This document shows positions 35,551 through 48,929 of a stretch of 64,000 bases of DNA, in pieces; positions within the stretch are counted from its first letter, which is position 1; each line of letters opens with the position of its first letter. The notes under the pieces were generated by a model, which saw only the letters and a program-made list of their open reading frames with translations, was not told the origin of the DNA and ran no database searches. The stretch is taken from assembly GCF_003265705.1 (NCBI RefSeq), contig NW_020312935.1, forward strand, positions 2,932,716 through 2,996,715. The letters are read 5' to 3'. Both the position numbers and the translations under genes were made by a program. The DNA is from Callorhinus ursinus (Eukaryota; Chordata; Mammalia; Carnivora; Otariidae).

Positions 35551-36519
35551 CTTTTAAAAGCTCTTGCAACCAGTTCTGATCTGAGAGTCTCCAATGTTCA
35601 CTGCATGAGAAAGGAAGGAAAAGAACCACAGAAGGGTTTCCTCAGGGTTGAAGAACTGCAGAGGGAAATGGGATGGACTCTGGGTCACAGCAGAATGTCC
35701 GAGGACATTCACGGGCCCTTCCAGTCTATTCCAGAGGATCTGCCAAGCAATTTCACCTTTTCAAACACATTCAACATCACAGGAGTGACATTTTTTTCAT
35801 GGAACCCAATCAGACTGCCCTATCCATCACAGACACAGGCACAAACCCACCAACCGACAGGGGCAACTTTACCTGATGTCAAAAAATGACCTGGCAATGA
35901 GAGAAAAAGCAACAGAAGGCCACATTCCCTAAATTATAGGCTTCCTGGAAGGAAGTTCTGCAAAATATGAAAGGTCATTATCTTTGGGGAGGTAGAAGTC
36001 TTATCCTCATGGGCTGTGTGATTTTCCAACCCCTCGTACCCACATGGCATTTTAAGACATAATAACCATGTATTGCTTTTTCTATTTTGGAGGGGAGTTG
36101 CATATACACTAATTAAAAATGCCTCTCAGTGACATGAATGTTTCCTAGCAATGGGCTGAGCAAAAATGACCCGGAGGCTCCAGCACTGAGTCTCACTAAC
36201 CCAGCATGAGACCATCCATTGGCATGCTCACCACCAGCCTCGAACACACCAGAAACCAGTCACCTGTGTCCTCACTAAGAGAACACACCCTTAATTCCAC
36301 TCCACAAAGTGAAAGATGGCGGCGTGGCGTATTATGAGATTATCCCAAGTAGTCACACAAAATTCAGGAAAAACAGCACTTTATAAGCAGGGTAGGGCCA
36401 GGTCCAGAATGGCATCACCCAGATAATAGAACCCTGGAAATGTGCACCTTATCCAATGCAGAGGTAGACCTTGTGTCATTCAGAGTAGGAAGAAAAGTAC
36501 TGTTACTTAATTGTGGACC

Positions 36520-36535
36520 CCCCCCCCCCGCCCCC
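36520..36535. repeat. Poly-C tract
   Basis: C runs (CCCCCCCCCC G CCCCCC) in otherwise mixed sequence. Confidence 0.85.
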
Positions 36536-37546
36536 CTACCTCTTCTATCCGGAGGAGAGAAAGACACATGAAACACCTTTAGGAACATAAAACATGCCCA
36601 AATCTGGAGCAACCCCGTGATCCTATGAGCTAGTGCCCTCTGGAGTCAGTGAGCAGTTGGACTCTTCTCTTTACTGCTGACACCAGCTTAAACCTGGAAT
36701 CCACATTTATTTGCTTGGATTCTCTGTTTTTGCTCATGCAGTCACTTCCTGTCAACTTTCTGGCCAAGGCAAAAAAAAGTAACAGACCCAGGAAGAGGAA
36801 GAGCTTTTGCAGAAACAGAAGAGAAGTGATGCTGTATATGATCGGGCATTTTTTTTCTCAAGGTGGTGGCTCTCCTCTTCTAAGGATAACCCCGGTCCAC
36901 GCACCAACCTGTTCGGGTGGCTTTTCCGGGCTAGTTCTCACTCATCATCCAAGAGCTGAATGACTATGGAGCAGGACAAAGACAACAGTAGCAAAGAGGA
37001 CACAAGAGAGGAAGTGTGCTGGGCAGGGCCCTCAGAGCCCGCTGTAGGCCCCACAGGAACCCAGCAGGACGGCACCCAAGGAAGCACGGACTTGGTTGAG
37101 CCACGAATCAACAGGACGGATCCTGGATCAGGGGCTACTCATCAAAGTAACACAAGAAACGGTTCCTGCTTCACAGAGCTTTAAGATTTTAGGGATGAAC
37201 AGTAAGAAGATATTACAAAGTCAGCCAAACAAAGTTGTCAAACCTTTCTGGAACAACATGAGATAAATACACAGCACACAGTTAAAATTATGTATAAGAA
37301 TCTGTGGTAATGATTAAGCAATATATTTCCTTGGAAAAGTGGGAAATGTGGGGAGAATGTGTGGTTTCAAGGATAACATCCTTTTCATGCTTTCTTCCCC
37401 ACACGGGCTTCTCAACTTACTCTCTCCCAATGAGAGCATCGGGAGGGATCCACCTCGGTACCCACATCAGACACCTTGCAATCATCCTTGGCTGCCTTCT
37501 CCCTATTTCTTCCAGATGGAACCACCTAAACAGCAGGAAGTGCCTT

Positions 37547-37581
37547 ATTTTTTTTTTTTTAAGATTTTATGTATTTATTTG

Positions 37582-37625
<44 letters not shown>

Positions 37626-37775
37626 CGCACAAGCGGGGTGGGGGCAGCAGAGGAAGAGGGAGAAGCAGGCTCACTGATGAGCAGGGAGCCCAATGTGGGG
37701 CTCGATCCCAGGACCCCAGGAACATGACCTGAGCTGAAGGCAGACGCTTAACCGACTGAGCCACCCAGGTGCCCC
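37547..37775 (-). mobile_element. Can-SINE (arctoid SINEC type), inverted, with (GA)n
   Basis: On the plus strand poly-T and AAGATTTTATGTATTTATTT are followed by an (AG) tract of about 18 units at 37585-37623. The reverse of the Can-SINE body (GCAGGGAGCCCAATG, CTCGATCCCAGGACCCCAGG) and the reverse tRNA-like head GAGCCACCCAGGTGCCCC complete the element. Clean target-site duplications are not evident, so it may be older or edited. The internal CT/GA tract is a typical Can-SINE microsatellite. Confidence 0.93.
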
Positions 37776-37864
37776 TAAGTATCTCACTCTTAAACCCCCA
37801 TTCCACTAGCTCAGATCCTCCCTCATCTCGTACCTGACACAAGCTTCACTGTCAACTATCAAGT

Positions 37865-38565
37865 ATCACTATAACTAAGTGATCAATGGAGAGAGAAATC
37901 AGTATCATGTCCCTCTGTCACAGGATGCGAGAAAGAACACAATGTCACTTTTTTGGAATTTCTACCAAAACACAAAGGCTGATTCTAATCATGAGGAAAC
38001 ACCGGATAAACCCAAATTGAAGGACATTCTACAAAAGAATGGACCAGTACTCATCAAATATTTTGAGGTTATAAAACAAAAAGGAAAGACTGAGGATCCA
38101 TTCCAGATTAAAAGGCGTTAGAGAGGACAGCTGAATACAACAAGTGATCTAGGATTTTCTTTTCATGGAAAGGGCATTATTGGGAAAAGCTGAGCAAGAA
38201 CTGTGGATTACCAAGAAGTTTTGTATCAATGCCATTTTCTGATCTGGGTAATCTCTGTGTGGTTATTTAAGATTGTGTCCCTGTTCTTAGGAAATATACA
38301 CTACCATATTTGGAAATCAAAGGGCACCATGGCTGAAACATACCCTGAAATGGTACAGAACAATAACAATGTGCATAACCGCATATATATTTTATACACG
38401 GATGTAGGGGGTGAGAGGTTGTGAAACAGAGAGCTTGGTAATGCAAATGTAGTAAAAATTAAGATCTGGGGAATCTGGATAAAGATGTCTAAGAATTCTT
38501 TTTACTCTTTACTTTTCTGTAAGCCTAAAATTATAAAATCAAAAGTTTTTAAATAAGGACAAATT
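37865..38565 (+). mobile_element. Ancient L1M-type LINE-1 3' end
   Basis: The order of landmarks matches an old mammalian L1 3' region: CTAATCATGAGGAAACACC, ACCCAAATTGAAGGACATTC, ATTCCAGATTAAAAGGCG, CAACAAGTGATCTAGGATTT, GGAAATATACACTACCATA, GGGGAATCTGGATAAAG and TTCTGTAAGCCTAAAATTAT before an A-rich end. It is non-coding and well diverged. Confidence 0.75.
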
Positions 38566-39332
38566 TAAAATGAAACACAGTAAGATTCCTAACACCTCTA
38601 GTGCAATTCTATAATTTTCCTATTGTTAAGTACTCGCAATTATGCACATTACTGCATAAACATCGTAGATTGTATGGAAATTTCATTTACTATTTATTGT
38701 TTTCAAGTTACTAATGAAAACATTAAATAAAAACAGAGCTCTCACCAGCACTTGGAGTTCCCCTCCACACAAAGAGCCCAGAAATCAATATATTACTCGT
38801 ATTTATTAGTCTTTGTTTTAGTCAGGGTTCAATACAGGTGAAGGTTTAACACATGTGGAAATTTCTCTTTAGGCTCTGATTTTGATTAGATTATGGGAAA
38901 GAAGGGACTTTTTATGTGTTTGTTTTTAATAAATCTATGATATTCGCACTTGTAATCCTATTTGTCTTTCAAAAAAGCAGACTGTGTAGTGGAGGGGGAA
39001 AGGGAGGACGCTGGATACAAAAGATGGAAGAAAATGGGACTGCAATTGTTGATGCTGGCCCAACATCTTCTCCCTAGCTAGAATGACCTGCTCACCAGCC
39101 CCTGAACTCCTCATTCAAACTCCTGAACTTCCTTCCACACCCCTGGGTCCTCTCCGTCTGCCTGCTCCTACCCATCCCTTCTGCCAGGAACAGATTAGCC
39201 TGCTCCTTGGAGCTTCCCCAGTTATTCAGCTCAAGAATGCTTCACACCTTGGAAGGTCCAGGATATTTAATGCCCTGCCCTACTATGTGGCAGTGGGTCA
39301 TTCTAAACCCTGCTGATCATGTATGAGTGTGT

Positions 39333-39338
39333 GTTGTG

Positions 39339-39381
<43 letters not shown>
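39333..39381. repeat. (GT)n microsatellite
   Basis: About 22 uninterrupted GT units follow TGTGTTGTGTTG. Confidence 0.95.
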
Positions 39382-39382
<1 letters not shown>

Positions 39383-42300
39383 TGTCCCTAAAAAAGATCA
39401 TAGAGGGGGATCATTTCTTCTACTCTTTTATAATCTCTCAGAGAAAGCAGCGCTTACAACTAACAGGTGCATAAGAAACAGCTGCAAAGCTCCACATGCC
39501 CCAGAGTTTCCAGTGCAAGAATGGGGGAAAGAGTTACCACTGAGTAACCTTGAACAAAAATTACTGAGAGAGAGCGGTGAAATGTTTCTGAAGTACATTC
39601 AGAGTCCCCAGAATATAAGTTTGCATTTGTACAATACAACTTCCCTTTTCAATGAGAATTCACGTACATTATTTCATTTCATCTTATTAGTATGATGGGA
39701 TTTGTTCTTGATGAATCCACAGCACTACGGTTACCCATCATCATCCCATTATCATTACATGTTTATAGATTTTCCCCTTTATTACTCATTTTATTTTTTC
39801 CATCAAGTATATTTCAAATATGAGGTAGTAATTACCAAGTTCTCTACGTCTTACACTTAAAAGTCTGCCATTTTCCCCCCGATCATAAAAGCAGTAAGTG
39901 CCTATTGTTGATAATCTTGAAAATAAAAAAAAAGTATGAAGGAAATAAAAATCACCCATAACCATCTCAGTATATTTATATATGTTTTAAAGGAAACCAG
40001 GACAGTTACAAAGGCTTTTGTGTTTTGCGTCCCTATCTATCGAGCTTCTTCTGTATCCTTAAATATTAATCAAGAACATTCCTAATGGCTATCCAGATTT
40101 CCACCACATAATCGTAACAGTTTACTTAATCCCCTCCTTATCTTTTAAAAGATGCATGGCAGAGATTCCTAATTGCCTTCATAATAACTGTTCTTCCTCG
40201 TGAACACAACACTCATTTTATCCAGGGCAGCAATACCCCCAGTTAAGAATGGCATCTCCCAGTCTCTACTGTACCCGAAGAGTCATGTGACCAAGTTCCA
40301 GCCAATGAGATGCAAGAAGCAGCCAGTGGGTGTGGCTTTGTGGCAAGCTCTTTAAAGAGCATGCGGCAGCGGCCAGGGCTGTCTGCAGAGATGCAAGGGA
40401 GGTGGGTCCCTACTGATCCTGGGGGGCCTTCACTCCTGCACCTGACTGCCCTCCTCTCAAGATAGTTATGTCAAGGAAAATGAAAACTCTAATTCATTTT
40501 AATCCACTTCTGGGGTGTCTCTGTAAGTCACAGCTGAAAGCTATGATAAAACAATATTTTTGTCTGTTTCTTCCCCGTCCCCCACCTTCTACTACCTTCA
40601 TAGTCTGTGTAACTTCAAAAACTACAGGACCAAGCCCTCCTATACAAACCAGATGTTCTGTGATCAACCTGAGACAGAAATCCGGCACAGGGGACTGGCA
40701 CGGAGCCTTCCCTAACCTGTGGATAACACGCCCGAGTCAAGAAGCCTGCAGGGAATGATATGGGCATTTGTTCGTTTCCACTGTTCCTACAACTCCAGCT
40801 GAGAGTGACCAAGAAAGCTGCCCCTCTCTGGTTCAAGTAACTCCCATAAAAGAATTCCAAAGTTGCAGGCTGCTAGACTGCTTGGCACACTCTCCCATCT
40901 GGAACACAGCCAGCTAGGCGTGGCAGAAGCCTACAAGCTTGGAATGGCGTCTGGGCTCTGGGTCTCTTTCTCAGGGTCTGAACGCAGGCCTGCAGGGAAG
41001 CCTTCCACCTAACATAGCTCCTCATGGGAGCCCCAGCACTACCAGGCATAGCCCAGAAGCCCAGGGGGTCTCCAGACCCCAAGGGAACTTTGCTGGAACA
41101 CACAATGGACAGCCCAGCCTACCAGGGGCCAGGACGTTCACTCACACAGCAGCTGGGCGGAAGCCCCAGTGCAGTTTCTACTTGGTTCAAGGAACTGGAA
41201 TCACAGCTGTACCTAGAAAAGCTGCTTCTCTACTGAACAAACCATTTCCCCCATAAAAACAGCAAAGTACTAGAAAGCCCTAATGTAGCCCAAACTTCAA
41301 GACTGGTATATACTAGGGCTCAGTGAACTACCTGCTTAAGTCAGGTTTAACGAGATGACAATGCTTTAATCCTACTGCTTAAAACAACGGCTGAAGTGTG
41401 CAAGTCAAGCTTCCAGCCTTCGTGAGAACGGAACGGCGAACGCGATTTCACCATTCTCAGGGGACGCCACGGCCTGACTAGCCTCGGCACCAGGATTCCA
41501 AACACTCGTGCTCCTGCAGAGTTTCAGAGCCACGGAGGAGCGGGAAGACGGCGCTGGGCCCGTGGTGCCTCCAGGCCACACCCAGGCGATGCCAGACAAA
41601 CGCATTCACTTTTGAAACAAGCTTACTTTACTGGCCGAAAGGGAAAATGAGCCAGAAGTCCTGTGAAACCAGGATCCTACGTACTCTGTTTTACCATAAT
41701 TTATGGAACAGTCTTCCTACTCAGAAACTAAAGACTACTGATGTTTCCTAAAACGCCAGCACACAGTATCAGAGGTTTTGGCCTAAAGCAAGTCTTCAGA
41801 TGATCTGGGTGCAAATATTTCATTGTTACGGTAAAGGGCTAGAGCAGTCTAGAAGCGAATTCTCTTGTTCTCTGTAAATTTAGACTTCTTCGGCTAGAAA
41901 TGGCTTAGGGGTCTTGGCACTTGAGAACCAAGAGAGAATAATACAACAGTGGGCGCTTGCTCTCACATTTCGGTGTCGTCACAGCGTGCCCTGGTCAGCC
42001 TGCTGTCCCCAGCCTTCCAACCACTTCCTCCCCACGTGGTGCCGCCCATTAGAGTTTTATTAACCAAATGCTTGAGGGTTTGTGTATATTTATGTTACCT
42101 CCTCTTCTCTCCCTTCTGTTCTACCCGGGCACGTTGGGGGGGAAAAAAAAAGTTACGATAAACTTTAATAAAAACAAAATTAAAATGATTAAACCTTTCA
42201 TATCCTTTAGAGATAATCTCTCTTCTGCTGGCTGGTCAAATCTGGAAGAAAACAAACGCAAACCATAAAGCTTGCTGCTGCTCTTCCCAGCCACTCCCCC

Positions 42301-42585
42301 CCTTAGAGAAACAAACAGAAAGGCTGCCTGTGGCCAGATTTTTAAAATAAATTAAATCTGTCCTCACACACGGCAGCCAGGTGTGGCTGAAAAATTCTTT
42401 TCAAATATCCGAGATATATACCAACATCCTTCCCTCTAGGGGTCTTTCAACATGAGCCTGACAATCCTAAGAGGAGGGGGACGCTAAAACAGTTACTGAA
42501 AAAGAGTCACTATGTCCCAATTAGCCATGTAAAACCTGTCTTACAAAAGGGACCCAAAGCCCTGTTTCTGCATACCATCTACTGG

Positions 42586-42589
<4 letters not shown>

Positions 42590-42638
<49 letters not shown>

Positions 42639-42695
42639 TCTACATCACACACACACACACANNNNNNNNNNCACACACACACACAGAGTTCTACA

Positions 42696-42738
<43 letters not shown>
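42590..42738. repeat. (CA)n tract, broken by a gap and a repeated unit
   Basis: Long CA runs are interrupted by AGAGTTCTACATCACAC at 42634-42650 and again at 42685-42701, on either side of ten N. A related CACTTCTACATTC ends the tract. The double occurrence next to a gap suggests that the same locus was joined twice. Confidence 0.9.
42662..42671. other. Assembly gap (10 N)
   Basis: Ten N inside a CA repeat, typical of a scaffolder's minimum gap where two contig ends probably overlap. Confidence 0.99.
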
Positions 42739-42741
<3 letters not shown>

Positions 42742-43569
42742 CTACATTCCTGATTAAAGCGAAGCCCAGAGAAAACAGTACAGTATGGCAGAAGTCTCCC
42801 TGGTCTTATGTGTTCTAAGGAAGCCTTCAGATCTGCCTGGGGTCTGGGCACATGTCCGTGGAGAATAAAATGGCTGAGGAATTAGATCAGGCCTGTCTGT
42901 CAAAGGATGGCTATACACGCACATCAGAGCCAGGTCACTGGCCCTTCCAGAGTGGGCTAAGGACCTCTGGGCACGCAGCAGCAGGGACACCAAGAGAACA
43001 AAGGTGTTAGGGCACCGAGCCCTTTTTGGATTACAGTAGCAGGCAGTGAAATGAAATTCCCATTCTAGAAATGCACATCACAATCTTATACACCGAGCTC
43101 TGTGGGACGGGAACGCACGTCAGAAAGAAGGTGGAGGGTGGGAGGGTACGAAAGGTTCTGGTCCTCTGCCTGGGTCACCCGCACACACACGCTGCCCAGA
43201 GACAGTGTCTCATTCTTGTGCTTGGTGTTTGTTTACATTGTAGCAGAGACAACGCATCCTCAAGTCAAAAGGACAAGTCTTTCCTGTGCTTCACACTCAG
43301 GCGATGAGTCACCAGTTAAGGATTTTGTTTTTGGAGAAAAAAGCTGCTGACCCCTGGGCTAAAGCAGAGGATTCCAAAGTGCTAGGCTGAGCCCCAGGAG
43401 CAGCCTCTAAGCAGTTCAGGGTCAGTGGTGCCCTTTCTACCTGCAGTCACCCCTTTCTTCGCTGCCCCGCGGGGTGATGGGGAGGGACGTAACTCCCATC
43501 TGAACTATGGTGGACATGAAGATTTCCATAGCAACCTGACTAGTGTCGGTCATGCCGTCACCTCCCTTT

Positions 43570-44010
43570 CTCAGACCTTGCCAATGACTTCCCATTTTGA
43601 CAGGAGCAAAATTCAAACCCCCATGCCTTGCCAGGGCCCAAGGGATTGGGCTGACTGAAAGGCATCTCCCCGCCCTCTGCCTCCCCGCCAGCCCTCTGCC
43701 TGCCCTCCTGCCCTGACCCCAGCCGAGGGGCTTTGGGCTTGCTGGGCCCCTGCCAGGACCGCTCTCACTCACATCCTCCCGCTCAGCTCCAGTGTCACCT
43801 CCCCAGAGAGACTTCTTCCGGGGCACCTTATATAAAACTACTCCACTGTCTCACTCAGCCCTGTCTGGCTCTATTTTCACAGCACCTTGCACACATGATG
43901 TTCTGTATTTGTTTATTTGGTGTCTGACCCCCCGACGAGAAGAAGCCCAGACTCTGCGTTGACTCCTCTGGCAGACTCCCCAGAGCCTAGAGAGGTGCCT
44001 AGCCATGCTA
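43570..44010 (+). mobile_element. L2 LINE 3' end
   Basis: The L2 3' pattern is present in order: AATGACTTCCCATTTTGACA, AGCAAAATTCAAACCC, CTCCAGTGTCACCTCCCCAG, AGAGACTTCTTCC, GCACCTTGCACACATGATG and TATTTGTTTATTTGGTGTCTG. Old and diverged. Confidence 0.75.
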
Positions 44011-44872
44011 AGGACACGTCCATGTTTGCAGGGCTAACAAACCCCACTTCCGGACTCAAATCAGTTCCCTCTTCACCAGCCGTAGTTCTTCTCTAAAACC
44101 AAGAAAGTTCAAATCTTGTCTTTTCCCTACCTATGCCTTATCTTTACCTCTTCATTTCCCAAGTCTACGGTACCTGCTCCTCCCCCTCGTACCTTCCCTT
44201 TTCCACCCTTTTTCAAGAACTGTGGCCCAATTTTCATTTTGTTCTGAGTTTTATTGCCAACATAGCCATTGTTGTTGCTTTGTTAATCATTCGAGACCCA
44301 CCAAGCCAAATTCCAGCTAACGTCTGTTATAAAATTCCAGTTGTAAGACCATAAAAATGCCCGGAGTGGACACAGTTTGCATGGCCAAGGGCGGGGCCGC
44401 ATCCTCCTCACATCAGGGCCTCACAAGGCTCCGGTGACAGGCTGGAACCACTCGAGTAAAGACCCCTGCCCCAGCTGACTGGATTAGAGCTGCCCTCTTC
44501 ACTCCTTGGGGTTTCTCAATGCTTTTGGAACTGACTCACACAAGAAAATCACAAAGGACTCTGAAAGTTGGGAAAACCAAGTAAATTACCGCCAAGCATC
44601 CGAGAAGACCCAGGCTTGCACTCCGAAGCATGCAGAGTCACAGATAACTGTTGCCCCTTTGCTCGTCTCAGTCTTAATGGGTTTCTTCACTTCCACACTG
44701 AGAATCGTGCAATGGACCACATTCCCTTCTAGATATGAAAACCCCTGTCCCTGAGGCAAAGTGCTACTTATCCCTTGGATGAGTCAGTCAACCCACAACA
44801 AGGAGGGAAGACACAGCGGGCAGAGCACTGCCCTGAGCCTTCCTTGGCTCCAACTCCCAGCTTAGCTGCTGT

Positions 44873-44960
44873 CTGGAGCTGCACTGTCCATGAGAACTTT
44901 CTTCTGCTCTTTGTAGTGTCCAATATGGCAGCCGCTAGGCACATGAGGCACTGAGCACAG
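44873..44960. mobile_element. MER5A-like hAT fragment
   Basis: GGAGCTGCACTGTCCATGAG at the start matches a MER5 terminus. AGCCGCTAGGCACATGAGGC and CACTGAGCAC follow the MER5A order, with the middle deleted. Confidence 0.6.
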
Positions 44961-45380
44961 ACAGCCCAGAACACGGGGCACCTAGAGACTTGAGATATCT
45001 ACACTTGGCTGTGCTTTACACCGCTGCAGGAAAGGAAAGCCCTTCTGGAGGTTGGCTTGGAAGCCTGCATCCCAGGCTCACATTTGGAAAGATCAGAATT
45101 GGGAAGGAGGATGTGCCCACCCTATGGACACATGGGGATAGGCCCTAAATGAAAGTTATTAAGGGTGAAAACCTCTGCACTGGGGCCTTTATATAATGTC
45201 AAGCATGGAGTATCCAATGTGGAGTCAGGTAAAAGCAAAGAATAACAAGTCCTTCAGGTACTTCCAGCAATCCAAATGCTTTGGACGGAACCCCAACCAA
45301 TTCACACCATATAGAATCGTCTGCCCTAACAGGTCATAGAATACGGCAAGGCCCTGGGGGCATTTACCCCAACCAGAGCA

Positions 45381-45427
45381 AAATAAAAACAAACAAACAA
45401 ACAAAAACAAAACAAAACCAAAAACCC
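45381..45427. repeat. (CAAA)n tract
   Basis: ACAAACAAACAAACAAAAAC type low-complexity sequence. Confidence 0.9.
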
Positions 45428-46018
45428 AGGGCTACCCAACATTGTCCACAAATCCCATGAGTTCTGCTTGCCCCTGAAAGCACCAATGGGCAACAGTAAG
45501 GAGTCACTATGGCTATAAATCCCTCCCGCACACATCTTCGACACAACCAGCTCGCTGGAGCACCCAACAAGGGTAAGTTTTATTGATGCTGAGACTGTCA
45601 GGTTTCACGGGCATGAGAATATCGCTGCACAGGGCTGGCTGGTGGTTCCCCGGGGTCCCCGCAGGAGGAGGTTTGAGTGGAGGCTGTGTCAGGACAGGCG
45701 AGAAAAGATGGTGACTTGGGCTCAGTGGGCATGGTGCTCCGACCCCTCCCCAGAGCTGACAAGTTTCCTCCAGCACTTCTGCCCCCCTCTGGCGTCCCCT
45801 TCCAAGGAGCTGGCTCTGCTTCCTCACAGGCCGGGGGCCTCAGTGAGGATGGAGGCTGGAAGCTGTGGGGGCGCTGGGAGGGACTGACGTCCTGCGTCTC
45901 CTCGACTTCCCTTCACCCCTGTGTCCACCTCCACTCCTACCCTCCCTCCACATCAAGACCACGTAAAAAGGAACATGAAACAGGCCTCGGATATCCTCAG
46001 AAAGCCCAAGTTACAGAC

Positions 46019-46392
46019 TGAATTGTGTTCCCCCCCAAATTCCTATGTTGAAGCCCTAACCCTTCAGCTGCTCAGATGTGAGTGTCTTTGGAGACAAAGG
46101 CCTTTGAAACGGTGATCAAGTCAAAGGAGGCTGTTCGGGTGGGCCCTGAACCAGTCTGACTGGTGTCCTTATAAGACACACACACAGATGCCAGGGAGAG
46201 GGACGCAGAGGAAAGGCCACGTGAGAACAGGAGGCGGCTGCCTACAAGCTGAGGACAGAGGCCTCGGGGGAAACCAAACCTGCCAATAACTGGATCTTGG
46301 ACTTCCGGCCTCCGAACGTCAAGAAAACCAATTTCTCTTAGTTAAGCCACTCTGTCCATGGTATTTTGTTACGGCAGCCCCAAGCAAACTAA
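46019..46392 (+). mobile_element. Solitary MaLR-type LTR (MLT1/MST-like)
   Basis: Order of landmarks: TGAATTGTGTTCCCCCCCAA, ATGTTGAAGCCCTAACCC, GGTGGGCCCTGAACC, CTGGTGTCCTTATAAGAC, AGGCCACGTGAGAACAGG, GGATCTTGGACTTCCGGCCT and TATTTTGTTACGGCAGCCCC. This is an old mammalian LTR of the ERVL-MaLR type. No internal coding region is attached, so it is a solo LTR and inactive. Confidence 0.75.
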
Positions 46393-46469
46393 GGTGGTCC
46401 AGAAGGAAAAACTCTGTCCTAAGCTCAGGATTTTAAACCACTCAAAACAGTGGAAGAAAAGAGCACAGA

Positions 46470-46492
46470 TTCTTTTTTTTTTTTTTTTTTTT
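46470..46492. repeat. Poly-T run
   Basis: About 22 T in a row with no SINE or L1 body recognised upstream. Confidence 0.9.
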
Positions 46493-47027
46493 CCGACTTC
46501 ATGAGAAGACGACAGTTTGGGATAAAATTTTAAGTTAAAACAACGGGTCTCTTCCAAGAAAAATCATACACTGTCCAATTTTTAATATTCTAACTGAAGC
46601 AAAGGTCAAGGATCTTTTAAAAGCAATCAATAGCTCCTTTTGTTAACATATACACCAAAGGTCTCAAGATAGTCTTGAGGTACAGACTATAAAAAGCCCT
46701 TCAACATGCACTCTGAAAGACGCATCTTTAGAAAGCCCGATCAAACTCCCTCAACACTGCTAGGAGGCTTACATGCCTCTCTAAAGCATACTGCTCTCAT
46801 ACGGAGAAAAGGTAGCAGAGAGAGAGAGATGGGAAAGCAATAAAGAACATGCCCACCCGGCCTGGCAGAAAGCAGGTAGGGGGTGGGCACCATGTTCTTT
46901 AAAATGGAAGCCAAAGAACGTTTTAGAAAACGCAGCTCAAAGCCAGCCTGGGCCTGCCTGAAATCTGAGGGATCCCAGGGAGGGTCCCAGCCCTGCCCAA
47001 AAGAACTTTCTCAATTATTCTATAAAT

Positions 47028-47190
47028 CTGTACTGTCTACCAAGGTAGCCATAAGCCACATGTCCCATTAAGCACCTGAAATCTGGCTGGTATGACAGAG
47101 AAACTGAATTTTAAATTTTCATTTGACTTTAATTGGATTTAGGCCTAAACAGCCCCATGTGGCCACAGAGGCCATACTGGACGGGCAGGC
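47028..47190 (+). mobile_element. MER5A-like hAT MITE
   Basis: GTACTGTCTACCAAGGTAGC, CATAAGCCACATGTCCC, AAGCACCTGAAATCTGGCT, CTGAATTTTAAATTTTCATT and GTGGCCACAGAGGCCATACT follow the MER5A consensus order with both ends present. Confidence 0.75.
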
Positions 47191-47935
47191 AACGTATCTG
47201 GAGAAGTTCCCTTGCGGCTCTCGAGGGACCCAGGGACCCAACAATCAGGGAACTATGGGCAGTGCTTACACTGATTTGGAAGGACAGAAAACTTTTCACT
47301 TCTAGTTGATGTTTAAAAAAAAAATCATATGTGGCTATAATTCTCATAATTGGGTCACAGTTTGAAGGGGGTTCCTTAACATCTCTAAGTCTGAGAAGCC
47401 TTTGAGCTATTTCTGTAAGCAAAGGGATGCATGTTCTAGTTTCCTCCCTGGCCCCCAACCAAGGTCAGGAACAAGTTTAATATAGAACCTAAGTAGCCCA
47501 AGAAATGGATTCTTTGCACATTTCTAAAGGCAAGACAAATACAAGTCATTATTTTCTCTTGAAAAATACATTTGGGCAACACAAGAGGTATTAAGTGCAG
47601 AAGCTGGGATGAGGGATCTGCACACATGACAGGGCTGTTTCCTGAGACAGTGGTCACCACAAGGCCCCTCTCCTCAAATGAAATCCAGGCACAGAACTCC
47701 AGCCCCCAAAGCAGCAAAAACACCCCCTCACTGGGTAGCCACCCATGTTCTCCTCAAGGTCAAGGTGCACACTTTCAGATTCCTTGGATACCCCTTTGCA
47801 GAGGTGAGCTGGCATACAGGTTTCACTAAAGTAACACTTGGTGTGATATGTCATTCTAAGTCTCCCCTGGGGGTTCCTGTGTTTTGGGGCTCTCGGGTAT
47901 GCCCTTCAACAGGGCACCACCCAATGCTGACCCTC

Positions 47936-47936
<1 letters not shown>

Positions 47937-47983
<47 letters not shown>
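47937..47983. repeat. (CA)n microsatellite
   Basis: About 23 CA units. Confidence 0.95.
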
Positions 47984-47984
<1 letters not shown>

Positions 47985-48015
47985 CTCTAATTCCAATAAC
48001 CACCAGCAGGTGCCT

Positions 48016-48044
48016 TTTTTCTTTTTTCTTTTTTTTTTTTCTTG
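48016..48044. repeat. T-rich low-complexity tract
   Basis: T runs of 6 to 11 broken by single C. Confidence 0.85.
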
Positions 48045-48929
48045 CAGTGCCCCTTAGCAGCAGCCTCCCTAGAAGGCAGTGGCCATGATGCTGCTGCCTC
48101 TCAGAGTGGGTCACACTGGGTGGCCGTGAGGGCACACACTGCTACCTACCCAAGAGGACGGGATGCAGGACAACTGAGAGCCACCGACCAAGAGCAAGGC
48201 TAACCGGTCCAGCAGTGTGCAGCCACAGGGACAGCCCGCTGTCCGGGGCAACGTGTGCTCCAGTGGTTTATACTGAAGTAAGACAAATAAACACATCCCT
48301 AGAAGCTTTGAACATTCCATAAAAACAAATCAACTAGTGAATGGCAGATCTAGAATAGGTTTTGAATAATTTCTAAAAAGGTCAGTGTCTTGGTGTGGAT
48401 GTTAGTGTCTCCTGGAGAAGACAGAGAAGAAAGAGATGACACGGGAGGTTGGAGGCTCTGGACCCACTGCCCAGGCGACTACTATGGTGATGTCCCATCC
48501 TCTTTAGAGAGACCCTTCCAGACCAGGAGCACAGGAGAGCCGCGAAACTGGGCTTTGCACGTGTTCACCTTCCAACAGACCAGATCATTAGCTTATTTTG
48601 CAGAGAGCAAACAGAAAAGTTTAATTGCCCTTAATTACCCAGTTCAAGAAGGCTCCAAGATAATGGCTCTCAGATTTCTTGCCTGGTATCAACGTAATTT
48701 CCCTGACTCTGGCTTCATTATATTCCTAACTTAGAAGCAACAGCCTCTCAAAGATGCCTTTCCGTAACAGACACTGAAGTTCGAGAGCAGGCTGGGCCGT
48801 CACCACAAAGGTTTCTTGTCTGAAGAGTCAGATCCTTGGCTTCCACACTGGTCTGGCGGGTGGGGGGGGGGGGTATGCGAGGAAGGAGAGGGGAGGACAC
48901 ACTAGCATATACTTAGAGGAAGGACTGAG

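Noticed and set aside
40240..40400. Possible old repeat (segment with CATGTGACCAAGTTCCAGCC and CCAATGAGATGC)
   Set aside because: It resembles a mammalian repeat phrase but I could not assign a family or limits with confidence.
42590..42738. Direct repeats that could suggest an array or CRISPR-like structure
   Set aside because: It is a dinucleotide microsatellite with a probable assembly duplication; there are no spacers or associated genes.
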